From: Hymenobacter sp. H14-R3
GTDB lineage: Bacteria; Bacteroidota; Bacteroidia; Cytophagales; Hymenobacteraceae
Direction: 5' to 3'
Length of the DNA: 64,000 bases
Assembly (NCBI RefSeq): GCF_030063445.1
Contig: NZ_JASITD010000006.1
Location: forward strand, 124,362-188,361
The position numbers and the translations under genes are program-made. Each line of letters begins with the position of its first letter. Within the stretch, counting starts at the first letter, position 1. Positions 16,261-25,070 of this stretch are shown here, piece after piece. The notes beneath the pieces are model-generated. The model was not told where the DNA came from. It saw nothing but the letters and a program-made list of their open reading frames with translations, and did no database searches.

Positions 16261-19200
16261 TTAATAAGTTAAACTGCTAGCAAAGGAAGGCCAGGTCAAT
16301 TCTGAGTAAGTAGTTAACCCAAGTTGCGCGCTATGCTCCCCGGTGCGCCGGTCCTCGTCCACGGTCAGCACTTCGCGCGCGCGTTGAGCATCGCGGTCGC
16401 GGCGGCTTCGGTTTTCGCGGCCGAACAGTTCGTTCAGGTTGTTGAATTCCTTGGTGTGCAGCAGCGAAATGCCGGCGCGGGGCTGGTTCACGCTGGTCAC
16501 GATGTTGTCGCGCGGGGTGGTTTCGTAGCGCAGCTTGGCCCGAAACTTTCCGTCGGAGCGCAGGAAATACTCTAGGCTGAAATCACCGATGAGTGACGAT
16601 TGCGTGGCCGAATAAGGCAGGCCAGTGGTGGGGTTGATGGCCGAGCTGGTGGAGTTGCTGATGCCGCCCTCGCGGGTGAGGCGCAGGCGGCCATCGAGAA
16701 ACGAGTAGCTTAAGCGCACTTGCAGCGCCTGGAGCTGGTTGGCGGTGAGGCCGTTGATATTGAAGTCGATTTCGAGGTTTTGGTCAATCTGCGAGGTGAG
16801 CACCCCAAGCTGCGACGAGATAATCTGGCCCAGGCTGTTCTGCACCGCGTTACCCTGCCCCGTGAGCGAGATGCCACTGAAGCTGTTGCTATTCGTGGGC
16901 GACAAAGTGCGGAAAACAAGTAAGCTAAATACCTGGCGGTTAAGTTCTTGCTCGTCATTGCGCAGCAGCGCAATGAACGCCGCCAGGTCGTTTTGCAGCG
17001 AGCTGGGCGCATCGTCAAATTCCAGCGCCAGCTTGATAACCGGCAGTAGCAGCGGCCCAGACAGGTTCATAACGGCCGTAACGGGCACTACCGCGCCGCT
17101 GGTGCCCGAGCCGCTGGTAGACAGAATAGGCGCCAGCGAGGTGCGCTGGGTATAGGTGGCCGTCACGTTCATCTGGCCGTCAAGCGGGTCGCCGTTCCAG
17201 GTGATAACGCCGCCCGGCTGCACCACAAACTCCTTATTGACAAGGCCTTGCAGCGTAAAGTTGTAGGCGCCCCGCACAATCTCCACCTGCCCGTACATGT
17301 TGAAGTCGCCGCGCGTGTCGATGGCCAGTCGCAGCTGGCCGGTGGCGGTGCCCCGAATCACGTCGCCGGTGGCCTCGTCTAGCAATATTTCCAGGTACGC
17401 ATCGGGCGTCACCGTCAGATTCATGTTGAGCTGAATACCCGATAAATCGACCTTGGCCTGGGCCGCCACCACGGCCGCCTGCCGGGCCTGCTGGCGGCGC
17501 ACCGAGTCGGGCAGGTTGCGGTTGACGAACTTGATGTAGCTGGCCTGCTGCGCTTTAGCCGCATTGTCGAGAGGAAGGGCCAGGCGGGTGCCGGCCTCCG
17601 AGTTGGCGGTCACGTTCACCACCAGGTCGTCGGCGGGGCCGCGCACGGTGGCCGTGCCGCTGGCGTAGGCCGTACCAAAGTACATGTCGTTGTCGCGCCG
17701 CGTGGTGCGCAGCACCTGAAACTTGCGGAAGCTGGCGCTGATGTCCAGCACCATGTTCTGAAAGCCCTGGTGCCGGATAATGCCATCCACCGTGCCCAGG
17801 TTGCCCTGCGCGTCGCGCAGTTGAATTTTACTAAACGCTATCGAAGTGGTAGTGAAGCTAATACGGTCGTTGAAGCGGTACGTGGTGCCCAGGTAGCCGA
17901 AGGTGAAGCGGCCATCTTTCACGTCTACGGCCCCGGCAATGGTGGGCGCGCTAAACAGGCCACCCAGCTGCAAGCGGCCCCGCCCGGTGCCACCCAGGTT
18001 TTGTAGAATACTCCCCAAAAATGGCTGCGCCAGCACCACCGGCGCATCGTTCAATTCGCCTATCAGGTTGAACTGCTGGGTGTTGGAGCGCGGCGCGAGG
18101 TAGCCCGTCACGGTGAGTACGCGCTGTTGCTCGCGGGCCACGTCGAGGTTCACGCGCAGCTGGCCGCTGGGGTTGTCCCACTCGCCGCGCCCGGCTACCT
18201 GCCCAATGGGCGTGCCCTCGTACACCAGCGAGTCCACGGCCAGCGTACTATTGACCGCCAGCTGGTTATATACGCCGCTCACGGTGGCCTGCATGTTCAG
18301 CCGCCCGCCCAGCCGCTGATTGATAACCGAGTTGAGCGAGGCTAAATCGAGGTTGGCAATGTCCAGCTTGAGGGGCGGCTGGTCGGCATCGGGCGAGATG
18401 ATGCCCTGGGCACTCAGGCGCTCGCGGCCGCTGGTGAGGCTGAAATTCTGAATATCCAGCACTTTACCATAGTCGCTGATTTTGACCGAGTTATCGGCCG
18501 CAATCACGTAGTCGCGGTCCAGCAGGTGCAGGCCGCTGCGCCGAAAAACCACCTGCACCGCCCGCGGCAAAAACTCCAGCGCCCCGTTAATATCGGCCCG
18601 GTTGGCGGTGCCGCTCTGGGCCAGCGAAGTCGAAAAGTTGATGCGCTGCTGGTCCCACACGCCTTCCAATACAAATTTCTCGGTGCGGCCCAGCGCGGGA
18701 ATCAATTGGCGGTCAGACGTTAAGCTGGCCTGGGCCAGTACCTCGGGCTGGTAGGGCAGCTTGGAAGTGGTGAAGTCAAACTCGGTGGCCACGGTGTGCA
18801 CCGGTCCGTACCAGATGCTGTCAAACTTGCCCCCGAGTTGCAAAATCGACGTTTCGCCCTGCCGGAACGAGCCGTCAAGGTGGCTGTGGTCGGCAATCTG
18901 CAAGTCGGGCTGAAACAGGTTCAGCAACGGGTTGATATGCTTGAGGTTAACATCCAGCTCAATGGCATACACCGGCAAGCGCACCTGGCGCTTGCGGCGG
19001 TAGTAGTCGGCCGTGGCCGCAGCGTTGCTCTCAAAATTGAGCCGGTACTCGTGCCAGAGCGTCTGCAAATCGCGCGACACGGCCGCCAACTCAAAAGCCC
19101 CGTTGGCGGTGAGGTCCAGCAGCTCCGAGCGCAGCGTTACCTGGCGCTGGCCGCGGCTGCTGCGCGTGCTGAGCACGTCCAGGGTGTCGAGGTCGAGGCT

Positions 19201-20940
19201 CTGGCCGCGCAGCGTAAAGTGCGAGCCGCGCAGCTGCGCCGTGCCCAGCAGCGAGTCGAGCTGGGTGCCGCGCAGGTTCACGCGGGCCGTGGTGCTCACC
19301 GTCAGCGGCAGGCTCGTGAGGCCCAGCGTGGCCAGGTTGGCATGCGCGATAGTGGCCTGCACGTCAATGCGTTGGTGGCGCGGGTCGAGGTTGAAATTGC
19401 CGTTGGCAGTGAGGCGCACGGCGGGGTCGTTGGCCGTTACCTTGCCTTTAAAGCCCTGCCCGGCAAAGTCGCCGTCGAGGCCAATGTTGTGGTAGCGGTA
19501 GCCGTTGAGCCAGATGGCGGGCACGCTCACCACGGCGTGGCCCTTGGCAATGGGCGGCACAAAGCCCGTGCCGCGCACCCTGCCATTCAGCGTCACATCC
19601 CGGATAACCGACTCATCGCCAATGAATTTGCCCAGGTTAAAGGCCTTGCTGCGAATGGTGCCCTCGTACACGGCGTGGTCAAAATCGCTCTTGGTTTTGA
19701 GGTTTACGTCGGTCGAAAGCGCGCCCAGCGCCGTGTTAAAATTGGCCTTACCCACAAAGTCGTTGTAGAAGCCCACAAACTGCCCGTCGAGCTTGATGAG
19801 GCCCAGGCGCTGCACCAGCTTGTTGGCCGAGGCGGGCAGGAAGCGGCGCAGGTCAGCCGCATCTACCTGCGAGGGTTGCAGGCGCAGGTCAAGGAGGCTT
19901 TCGCGCCAGCGGGGCAGGTTGCTGGCCGAGGCCCGGCTGGCCACCAGGTGCGTGCGCCGGCCGTAGCGCAGGTCGAGATTTTTAATCTGAAAATCACGCA
20001 CATAGCCTTTGGCATCGCCCGAGATAAAGACCGAATCCTTCAGCGAAGCGAGGTCGGGAGCAAACTTGGCAATGTCGTCGGTATAGAGTTTGGTGCCGCG
20101 CAGTTGCGTCACCACCCGCATCGAGTCGTTGAAGTCGGAGAAGTTGCCAAACCGCTTGTACTCAAAGCGCAGGTACTTGCGCAGCTCGCTCCGGCCCAGC
20201 CGCAGGGCCAGGTCACCAAATTCCCAGAAGTGCTTGTTATACTGAATGTTAGCCGTAAGCTCGCGCAGGTGCGTGTTGGAGGGCACCTCCACGGCTCGCA
20301 GGCCGGCCACGCGGGCGCGCAGGGTGTCGGTTTTCCAGTTCAGCGCCGAAATATCGGCGTAGATGCTATCGACCTGCATGTGCGCATAGTCCACGGCCTT
20401 GCCGTAGTACTTATCGCGGGGCCGGTCGGGCCGCTCCAGCGTAAACTGCCCGTTGCGAATGGCCACGTCGTGCAGCTGAAAATCGAACGGCTTCGAGGCC
20501 GTCGTATCGGCCGGCCCGGTGAGGCGCCTGATGGCTCCCAGCAGCTGGTCGAGCGTGGTAGAGTCGGGCTGCCCGGCCACGTCGCGCAGCGCAAAGTGCG
20601 GCTCGGTGAGCGTGAGCGTACCCACGTGCAAATGCCGGGGGTCGAACACCGAAAAGAGCTGAATATCAGCGTCGGCACGGCCCACGGCCAGCAGCTCGCC
20701 GCCGCGGCGGTCCAGCACCCGCACGCCCTCCAGCAGCACGTGCGAAAACGGCCGCACATCGACGCTGCCAATGGTAACCAACTGCCCCAGCTTTTGCGAT
20801 AATACTTCAGCTACCTGGTGGGCCACGCGCGTTTGCACGCTCGGCACGCGCAACGCCAGCAGGATGCCGCCCACCGCCAGCACCAGCACCACGGCCAGCC
20901 CAAGCAAGATTTGGAGCAGAATACGAAGAACGCGACGCAC
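16261..20940 (-). CDS. tamB: TamB-like translocation and assembly module protein
   Basis: 1559 residues, GTG start. One N-terminal membrane anchor (about 4-30) is followed by a very long, beta-rich periplasmic region and a conserved C-terminal TamB/DUF490 domain (about 1100-1480). In other bacteria TamB-like proteins span the periplasm and take part in lipid transport or outer-membrane protein assembly. The final part (DFSLEYFLRSDGKFRAKLRYE, then a basic stretch with RENRSRRDRDAQRAREV) is an extension typical of Bacteroidota. Its divergent position next to tsaD is a commonly seen arrangement in the phylum. A CACCTTTG promoter-like element lies at 20995-21002. Length and topology match the family. 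Confidence 0.92.
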   Translation of the reverse strand: MRRVLRILLQILLGLAVVLVLAVGGILLALRVPSVQTRVAHQVAEVLSQKLGQLVTIGSVDVRPFSHVLLEGVRVLDRRGGELLAVGRADADIQLFSVFDPRHLHVGTLTLTEPHFALRDVAGQPDSTTLDQLLGAIRRLTGPADTTASKPFDFQLHDVAIRNGQFTLERPDRPRDKYYGKAVDYAHMQVDSIYADISALNWKTDTLRARVAGLRAVEVPSNTHLRELTANIQYNKHFWEFGDLALRLGRSELRKYLRFEYKRFGNFSDFNDSMRVVTQLRGTKLYTDDIAKFAPDLASLKDSVFISGDAKGYVRDFQIKNLDLRYGRRTHLVASRASASNLPRWRESLLDLRLQPSQVDAADLRRFLPASANKLVQRLGLIKLDGQFVGFYNDFVGKANFNTALGALSTDVNLKTKSDFDHAVYEGTIRSKAFNLGKFIGDESVIRDVTLNGRVRGTGFVPPIAKGHAVVSVPAIWLNGYRYHNIGLDGDFAGQGFKGKVTANDPAVRLTANGNFNLDPRHQRIDVQATIAHANLATLGLTSLPLTVSTTARVNLRGTQLDSLLGTAQLRGSHFTLRGQSLDLDTLDVLSTRSSRGQRQVTLRSELLDLTANGAFELAAVSRDLQTLWHEYRLNFESNAAATADYYRRKRQVRLPVYAIELDVNLKHINPLLNLFQPDLQIADHSHLDGSFRQGETSILQLGGKFDSIWYGPVHTVATEFDFTTSKLPYQPEVLAQASLTSDRQLIPALGRTEKFVLEGVWDQQRINFSTSLAQSGTANRADINGALEFLPRAVQVVFRRSGLHLLDRDYVIAADNSVKISDYGKVLDIQNFSLTSGRERLSAQGIISPDADQPPLKLDIANLDLASLNSVINQRLGGRLNMQATVSGVYNQLAVNSTLAVDSLVYEGTPIGQVAGRGEWDNPSGQLRVNLDVAREQQRVLTVTGYLAPRSNTQQFNLIGELNDAPVVLAQPFLGSILQNLGGTGRGRLQLGGLFSAPTIAGAVDVKDGRFTFGYLGTTYRFNDRISFTTTSIAFSKIQLRDAQGNLGTVDGIIRHQGFQNMVLDISASFRKFQVLRTTRRDNDMYFGTAYASGTATVRGPADDLVVNVTANSEAGTRLALPLDNAAKAQQASYIKFVNRNLPDSVRRQQARQAAVVAAQAKVDLSGIQLNMNLTVTPDAYLEILLDEATGDVIRGTATGQLRLAIDTRGDFNMYGQVEIVRGAYNFTLQGLVNKEFVVQPGGVITWNGDPLDGQMNVTATYTQRTSLAPILSTSGSGTSGAVVPVTAVMNLSGPLLLPVIKLALEFDDAPSSLQNDLAAFIALLRNDEQELNRQVFSLLVFRTLSPTNSNSFSGISLTGQGNAVQNSLGQIISSQLGVLTSQIDQNLEIDFNINGLTANQLQALQVRLSYSFLDGRLRLTREGGISNSTSSAINPTTGLPYSATQSSLIGDFSLEYFLRSDGKFRAKLRYETTPRDNIVTSVNQPRAGISLLHTKEFNNLNELFGRENRSRRDRDAQRAREVLTVDEDRRTGEHSAQLGLTTYSELTWPSFASSLTY

Positions 20941-20994
20941 GAAAAACAGCGGAAACAGGTTGACAAATGCGCTCGAAACAAGCGTACCCTAACG

Positions 20995-21002
20995 CAAAGG
21001 TG
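20995..21002 (-). promoter_or_regulatory. Probable -7 element for tamB (CACCTTTG)
   Basis: Minus-strand CACCTTTGC, one base off TAnnTTTG, about 54 bases before the GTG start of tamB. It lies back-to-back with the tsaD-directed element at 21059. Confidence 0.4.
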
Positions 21003-21058
21003 CGGCTTTTAGCGCGCACCGGTTGCGCAAACGCGCGCGGTAGTGCCCGGGTTCGCCC

Positions 21059-21066
21059 GACCTTTG
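21059..21066 (+). promoter_or_regulatory. Probable -7 element for tsaD (GACCTTTG)
   Basis: Plus-strand GACCTTTGC, the same word found four bases before the ATG of two other genes in the window. Here 147 bases separate it from the tsaD ATG, and most of that space is the palindromic element 21077-21178. The element may have moved in between the promoter and its gene. Confidence 0.4.
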
Positions 21067-21076
21067 CGGGCCGCCT

Positions 21077-21178
21077 GTCATCCTGAGCTTGCGAAGGACC
21101 TTCTGCCCGTTGGGGTCGCGAGGACTATCCCCACGATTTTACCCACCGTGATAAGGTCCTTCGCAAGCTCAGGATGAC
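21077..21178. repeat. Intergenic palindromic element, family C
   Basis: A 102-base element whose outer arms (about 26 bases, beginning GTCATCCTGAGCTTGCGAAG and its complement) match perfectly. The interior contains GGTCGCGAGGAC and CCGTGATAAG. It shares its arm word with the element between scoA and scoB. It lies in the tsaD leader. Confidence 0.85.
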
Positions 21179-21213
21179 GGGCGGCTTTACCTACTAAGTA
21201 TTTTCCAAAGAAA

Positions 21214-22212
21214 ATGACCCTTCTCGCCATCGAATCGAGCTGCGACGACACCGGCGCGGCCGTGTTCCAGAACGGCCAGCTGCTGAGCAACGTGGTGGCC
21301 GGCCAGGCCGTGCACGCCCAATACGGCGGCGTGGTGCCCGAGCTGGCCTCGCGGGCGCACCAGCAGCACCTGCTGCCTGTGGTGACGGCGGCGCTACGCC
21401 AAGCGGGCATCAGCAAAAACGACCTCGATGCGGTGGCCGTTACGCAGGGGCCGGGCCTGCTGGGCTCCTTATTAGTAGGTAATTTATTTGCCAAAACGCT
21501 GGCCCTGGCGCTGGGCAAGCCGCTGCTGGCCGTGAATCACATGCGGGCGCACATTCTGGCGCATTTTATTCGGGAGCCGCGGCCGGCATTCCCGTTTCTG
21601 TGCCTCACCGTGAGCGGCGGCCACACCCAGCTGGTAGTGGTGCGCGGCGCGGCCGAGATGGAAATTCTGGGCCAGACCATCGACGACGCAGCCGGCGAGG
21701 CGTTCGACAAAACGGCCAAGCTGCTCGGCCTACCTTACCCCGGCGGCCCGCGCCTCGATAAGCTGGCCCAAACCGGCAACCCGCACCGCTTCCCCTTCCC
21801 CGAAGGCGCGCTCGAAGGCTACAATTTCTCCTTCAGCGGCCTGAAAACGGCGGTGCTCTACTTCCTCAAAAAGCAAACCGCCGCCAACCCCGACTTTATC
21901 CAGGAAAACCTGGCCGACCTCTGCGCCAGCATCCAGCACACCATCGTGCAAACGCTGCTCAAGCAGCTCAAGCGCGCCGCCCAGGCCACCGGCCTGCGCC
22001 AAGTGGCGCTGGCGGGCGGCGTGGCCGCCAACTCGGGCCTGCGCCTGGGCTTGCAGGCGCTGGCCGAAACCGAGGGCTGGGTCGTTTTCATTCCCGACTT
22101 CGAGTTTTGCACTGATAATGCGGCGATGGTGGGCCAGGCGGCGATTTTTCAATACGAAGCCGGCGACTTCGCCAGCCAGCTCACCAGCCCCGACCCGCGG
22201 TTGAAATTGTAA
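21214..22212 (+). CDS. tsaD: tRNA N6-threonylcarbamoyladenosine transferase
   Basis: 332 residues. Transfers the threonylcarbamoyl group to A37 of ANN-decoding tRNAs, together with TsaB and TsaE encoded elsewhere. Family motifs: SSCDDTGAAV (8-17), QGPGLLGSLLVG (78-89), the metal-binding NHMRAHILAHF with His109 and His113, SGGHTQLV and ALAGGVAANSGLR. Full length. It is divergent from tamB, and its leader contains a family C palindrome. Confidence 0.98.
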   Translation: MTLLAIESSCDDTGAAVFQNGQLLSNVVAGQAVHAQYGGVVPELASRAHQQHLLPVVTAALRQAGISKNDLDAVAVTQGPGLLGSLLVGNLFAKTLALALGKPLLAVNHMRAHILAHFIREPRPAFPFLCLTVSGGHTQLVVVRGAAEMEILGQTIDDAAGEAFDKTAKLLGLPYPGGPRLDKLAQTGNPHRFPFPEGALEGYNFSFSGLKTAVLYFLKKQTAANPDFIQENLADLCASIQHTIVQTLLKQLKRAAQATGLRQVALAGGVAANSGLRLGLQALAETEGWVVFIPDFEFCTDNAAMVGQAAIFQYEAGDFASQLTSPDPRLKL

Positions 22213-22216
22213 GTGC

Positions 22217-22280
22217 GGTAAGCTTTAGCTTGCCACCGGCCGCGCCGAAAGCCCTGACGACTGGCAAGCTAAAGCTTACC
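22217..22280. repeat. Intergenic palindromic element, family D (short)
   Basis: Perfect 19-base arms GGTAAGCTTTAGCTTGCCA (22217-22235) and complement (22262-22280), spacer 26. The GTAAGCTTTAGCTTGC word recurs in the arms at 23682-23790 and, in variant form, at 29089-29159. It begins 5 bases after the tsaD stop codon and may also act as a terminator, though without a T-tract. Confidence 0.75.
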
Positions 22281-22300
22281 CTACATGCCCATTCGCACCT

Positions 22301-22341
22301 GAATCCGCGAAATCCGCGTAATCAGCAGTAATCTGCGATTT
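22301..22341. repeat. AATCTGCG-type short repeat abutting the smpB start
   Basis: Tandem variants of AATCCGCG followed by AATCTGCGATTT. The last base is immediately followed by the smpB ATG. This is the same relation as in front of ribF, and no Shine-Dalgarno-like purine run is present. Confidence 0.65.
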
Positions 22342-22800
22342 ATGAAAGACAAGACCCCCGCCAACATCAACATCAAAAACCGCCGCGCCGGCCACGATTA
22401 TACTTTCCTGGCCAAGTACGACGCGGGCATGATGCTGCAAGGCACCGAAATAAAAAGCATCCGCGCCGGCGAGGCCAACCTGCAGGACGGCTACTGCACC
22501 TTCGACCACAAGGGCGACCTGTGGGTGCATAGCGTGCGCATAGCGCCCTACACGCTAGGCACTTACAACAACCACGACGCCATGCGCCCCCGTAAGCTGC
22601 TGCTCAACAAGCGCGAGCTCAAGCAGCTGGCCGGCAAAATGGATACCGGCCTCACCATCATTCCCTTGCGTCTCTTCGTAACCGACCGCGGCTTCGCTAA
22701 AATCGAAATCGCGCTGGCCCAGGGTAAAAAGCTCTTCGACAAGCGCGAAGACCTCAAAGCCAAAGACCAGAAGCGCGAAATAGAGCGGTTTATACGGTAA
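22342..22800 (+). CDS. smpB: SsrA-binding protein
   Basis: 152 residues, normal length. Binds tmRNA and brings it to stalled ribosomes for trans-translation. Characteristic stretches: NRRAGHDYTFLAKYDAGMML, GTEIKSIRAGEANLQDGY, RPRKLLLNKREL and the basic C-terminal tail KKLFDKREDLKAKDQKREIERF, which inserts into the mRNA channel. No ssrA gene is visible in the window. The start codon touches a short repeat, so initiation probably relies on something other than a Shine-Dalgarno pairing. Confidence 0.97.
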   Translation: MKDKTPANINIKNRRAGHDYTFLAKYDAGMMLQGTEIKSIRAGEANLQDGYCTFDHKGDLWVHSVRIAPYTLGTYNNHDAMRPRKLLLNKRELKQLAGKMDTGLTIIPLRLFVTDRGFAKIEIALAQGKKLFDKREDLKAKDQKREIERFIR

Positions 22801-22801
22801 A

Positions 22802-22890
22802 TGAGTAGGTGAGTAAATGAGTAAAGTGTCTTTTGGAACTTGCTCATTTACTGATTTTTGCCTCATTTACTCATCTACCCATTTACTAGT
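22802..22890. repeat. GAGTAAATGAG-type palindromic repeat
   Basis: Arms 22805-22821 and 22862-22878 (GTAGGTGAGTAAATGAG and complement, one mismatch) with further GAGTAAA and CTCATTTAC words between and outside. The word GGGTAATGAGTAA in the arms of the element 55195-55343 belongs to the same vocabulary. It fills the gap between smpB and the peptidase gene. Confidence 0.6.
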
Positions 22891-22898
22891 TTACAGAA

Positions 22899-23687
22899 TT
22901 GAACCACGGTATTTGTGCGCTGAGCGCCGTTCCCATTCGCGCCGAGCCCACCGACCGCGCCGAGCTGGTCACCGAATTGCTGTTTGGCGAATGCTACACC
23001 GTGCTGCAAGCGCAGGGCAACTGGCTCCGCATCGAGGCCGCCGCCGATAAGTACCTGGGCTGGATGGACGCCAAGCAGCACCGCCCGGTGAGCCCCGACT
23101 ATTTCCGTGCCTGGGGTGCCCAGGACCACCCCCGCGCCCTCGATGTGGTGCAGGTGGTATCGAGCGCCGCCATGCGGCAGCCCATTACGCTGGGCTGCCG
23201 CCTGCCCTTTTTTGATGGCATGACGCTCAAGCTGGGCGATGATGCCGCGCTGTTCTACAACGGCACGGCCACCAACCTGGCGCAGTCGTGCCTGCCCGAG
23301 CGTCGGCTGGTGCTGCTGCGCAAAATGGGGCAGCAGTTTTTGCGGGCGCCTTACGTGTGGGGTGGTAAAAACGTCTTCGGCATCGACTGCTCGGGGCTGA
23401 TGCAAACGCTATTCGGCATAGTCGGCATCCAATTGCCGCGCGATGCCAAACAGCAGATTGCGCTCGGCGCGCCCGTCGATTTTGTGACCCAGGCCCAGCC
23501 CGGCGACCTGGCTTTTTTCGATAACGCCGACGGCGCCATCGTGCACGTAGGCCTGGTGCTCGACGAAGGCCTGATTTTGCACGCCCACGGCGAAGTGCGC
23601 CTCGACCCGCTCGACCACCACGGCATCTTCAACCGCGAGCGGCAGAAATACAGCCATAAGCTGCGCCTGATTAAAAGATTGCTGTAG
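22899..23687 (+). CDS. NlpC/P60 (C40) family peptidase with SH3-like domain
   Basis: 262 residues with TTG as the most likely start. The first 60 residues form a bacterial SH3-like segment (VTELLFGECYTVLQAQGNWL). The C-terminal part is a C40 cysteine peptidase with Cys164 in FGIDCSGLMQ, His216 in AIVHVGLVL and a third polar residue near His228/His230 (HAHGE). Such enzymes cut D-Glu to diamino-acid bonds in peptidoglycan stems. No signal peptide is seen at this start, so the enzyme may be cytoplasmic and act in peptide recycling, like related Bacteroidota enzymes (inference). Its stop codon lies inside the palindromic element 23682-23790. Confidence 0.85.
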   Translation: MNHGICALSAVPIRAEPTDRAELVTELLFGECYTVLQAQGNWLRIEAAADKYLGWMDAKQHRPVSPDYFRAWGAQDHPRALDVVQVVSSAAMRQPITLGCRLPFFDGMTLKLGDDAALFYNGTATNLAQSCLPERRLVLLRKMGQQFLRAPYVWGGKNVFGIDCSGLMQTLFGIVGIQLPRDAKQQIALGAPVDFVTQAQPGDLAFFDNADGAIVHVGLVLDEGLILHAHGEVRLDPLDHHGIFNRERQKYSHKLRLIKRLL

Positions 23688-23790
23688 CGTAAGCTTCAGC
23701 TTGCGAGCGAGCGCAGCGAGCATCGTCGTGCGCACCGTCCGGCCCCGCCTGCTCGCTGCGCTCGCTCGCAAGCTAAAGCTTACGCTACAG
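23682..23790. repeat. Intergenic palindromic element, family D (long)
   Basis: Arms of 41 bases (23682-23722 and 23750-23790) differ at one position. The inner words GCGCAGCGAGCA and the 27-base apex are shared with 47712-47824 (21 of 27 apex positions identical by hand alignment), while the outer arm sequences differ between the two elements. It lies between two convergent genes and may double as a bidirectional terminator. Confidence 0.85.
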
Positions 23791-23795
23791 CATCC

Positions 23796-24458
23796 CTACC
23801 ACGTTATCGCCGCCTCGCCTTGCTTCGCCAACCAATTATTGGTTTGGCTAAAGGGTTTGGAGCCGAAAAAACCCCGGTCGGCCGAGTAGGGCGACGGGTG
23901 CGCTGCCTTGAGAACCAAGTGCTTGCTTTCGTCAATCAGCTCCGCTTTTTTCTGGGCCGAAGCACCCCACAGTATGAACACCACGTGCGGCCGGCCCGCA
24001 GATACCTGCTTGATAACGGCATCGGTAAATTCTTCCCAGCCTTTTTTCTGGTGCGAGGCGGGGGTGGCGGCCCGCACGGTGAGCGTGGCGTTGAGCAGCA
24101 GCACACCTTGTTGCGCCCAGCGGTCGAGGTTGCCATTGGCGGGGGCTGGCGTACCGGGAATATCAGCTTGCAGCTCCTTGAAAATATTTTGCAGCGACGG
24201 CGGCGTGCGGATGCCCTCATTCACCGAAAAGGACAGGCCGTGCGCCTGGTTTTTGCCGTGGTAGGGGTCCTGGCCCAGGATAACGACCTTCACCTCGTTG
24301 AAGGGGCAGGCGTCGAAGGCGTGAAAAATCTGCGCGCCCAGCGGGTACACGGTGGTGGTGGCATACTCGCCGCGCACCCAAGCCGTGAGCTTTTGAAAGT
24401 AGGGTTTTTCAAATTCGGCGGCGAGCACGGGCTGCCAGCTTTCGGCAATTTTAACCAT
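23796..24458 (-). CDS. ung: Uracil-DNA glycosylase, family 1
   Basis: 220 residues. Removes uracil from DNA in base-excision repair. Motif A GQDPYHGK (62-69) has the catalytic Asp64, LLLNATLTV is the uracil-binding region, and motif B AAHPSPYSADRGFFG carries the catalytic His187. Length and motifs are canonical. It is convergent with the NlpC/P60 gene and separated from it by a palindrome. It is divergent from apaG. Confidence 0.97.
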   Translation of the reverse strand: MVKIAESWQPVLAAEFEKPYFQKLTAWVRGEYATTTVYPLGAQIFHAFDACPFNEVKVVILGQDPYHGKNQAHGLSFSVNEGIRTPPSLQNIFKELQADIPGTPAPANGNLDRWAQQGVLLLNATLTVRAATPASHQKKGWEEFTDAVIKQVSAGRPHVVFILWGASAQKKAELIDESKHLVLKAAHPSPYSADRGFFGSKPFSQTNNWLAKQGEAAITW

Positions 24459-24583
24459 TTGAGAAGGGAAATAGGAAAAGGATAACGGGCGATAACTAAA
24501 CGGCCTCGCCCGGCGTTGAGGCTACAAAACCGAACTTGCGGGGCGACTGTTGCCCCGGCAGCGTAATTTCGTGGGCCGCCCCT

Positions 24584-24970
24584 ATGCCAACTACCACTAC
24601 GCAGGGCGTAACCGTTACGGTTACGACCAACTACTTGCCCGACTATTCGAGCCCCGCGCAGGAACACTTTGTGTTTGCCTATCGCATTGATATTCGCAAT
24701 GATAGCGAATACACGATTAAGCTATTGCGGCGGCACTGGTTTATTTCCGACGTGGGCACCGTGCTGCGCGAGGTGGAGGGCGAAGGCGTAGTGGGCCGCA
24801 CGCCCGTGCTGGAGCCCGGCGAAACGCACCAGTACGTGAGCGGCTGCAACCTCAAATCGGGCATGGGTAAGATGCGCGGCACCTACCTCATGGAGCGCTT
24901 GGCCAGCGGCGAGCACTTCCAGGTCAACATCCCCGAATTCACCCTCATGGTGCCGTTTCGGATGAACTGA
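24584..24970 (+). CDS. apaG: ApaG protein
   Basis: 128 residues, the usual length for ApaG, a single fibronectin-III-like beta-sandwich. Diagnostic stretches: VFAYRIDIRND, LLRRHWFISD, EGVVGRTPVLEPGETHQYVSG and GKMRGTYLM. It is linked genetically to cobalt/magnesium homeostasis in enterobacteria, but its molecular role is unsettled. The ATG at 24584 gives the family start; an upstream extension of 16 codons is not conserved-looking. TAATTTCG, close to the phylum -7 element, lies about 15 bases upstream. Confidence 0.93.
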   Translation: MPTTTTQGVTVTVTTNYLPDYSSPAQEHFVFAYRIDIRNDSEYTIKLLRRHWFISDVGTVLREVEGEGVVGRTPVLEPGETHQYVSGCNLKSGMGKMRGTYLMERLASGEHFQVNIPEFTLMVPFRMN

Positions 24971-24977
24971 TTCTTGT

Positions 24978-25066
24978 GAGCTGTTAGCTGTTAGCCGTTA
25001 GCTAGTAGCTTTTTAGCCCCGCCTCCTGGGCGAAGCTAACAGCTACTAGCTAACGGCTAACAGCTC
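24978..25066. repeat. TAGCTGTTAGC-type palindrome between apaG and a methyltransferase gene
   Basis: Begins GAGCTGTTAGC at 24978 and ends with the complement at 25066. The arms consist of iterated GTTAGC and CTAGTAGCT words. It reaches to 4 bases before the TTG taken as the next start codon. Related to 12639-12718 and 50797-50832. Confidence 0.8.
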
Positions 25067-25070
25067 AATT

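Noticed and set aside
18796..20802. Long plus-strand open frame (668 codons) opposite tamB
   Set aside because: Antisense shadow with the same biased composition. The minus-strand TamB has clear family features.
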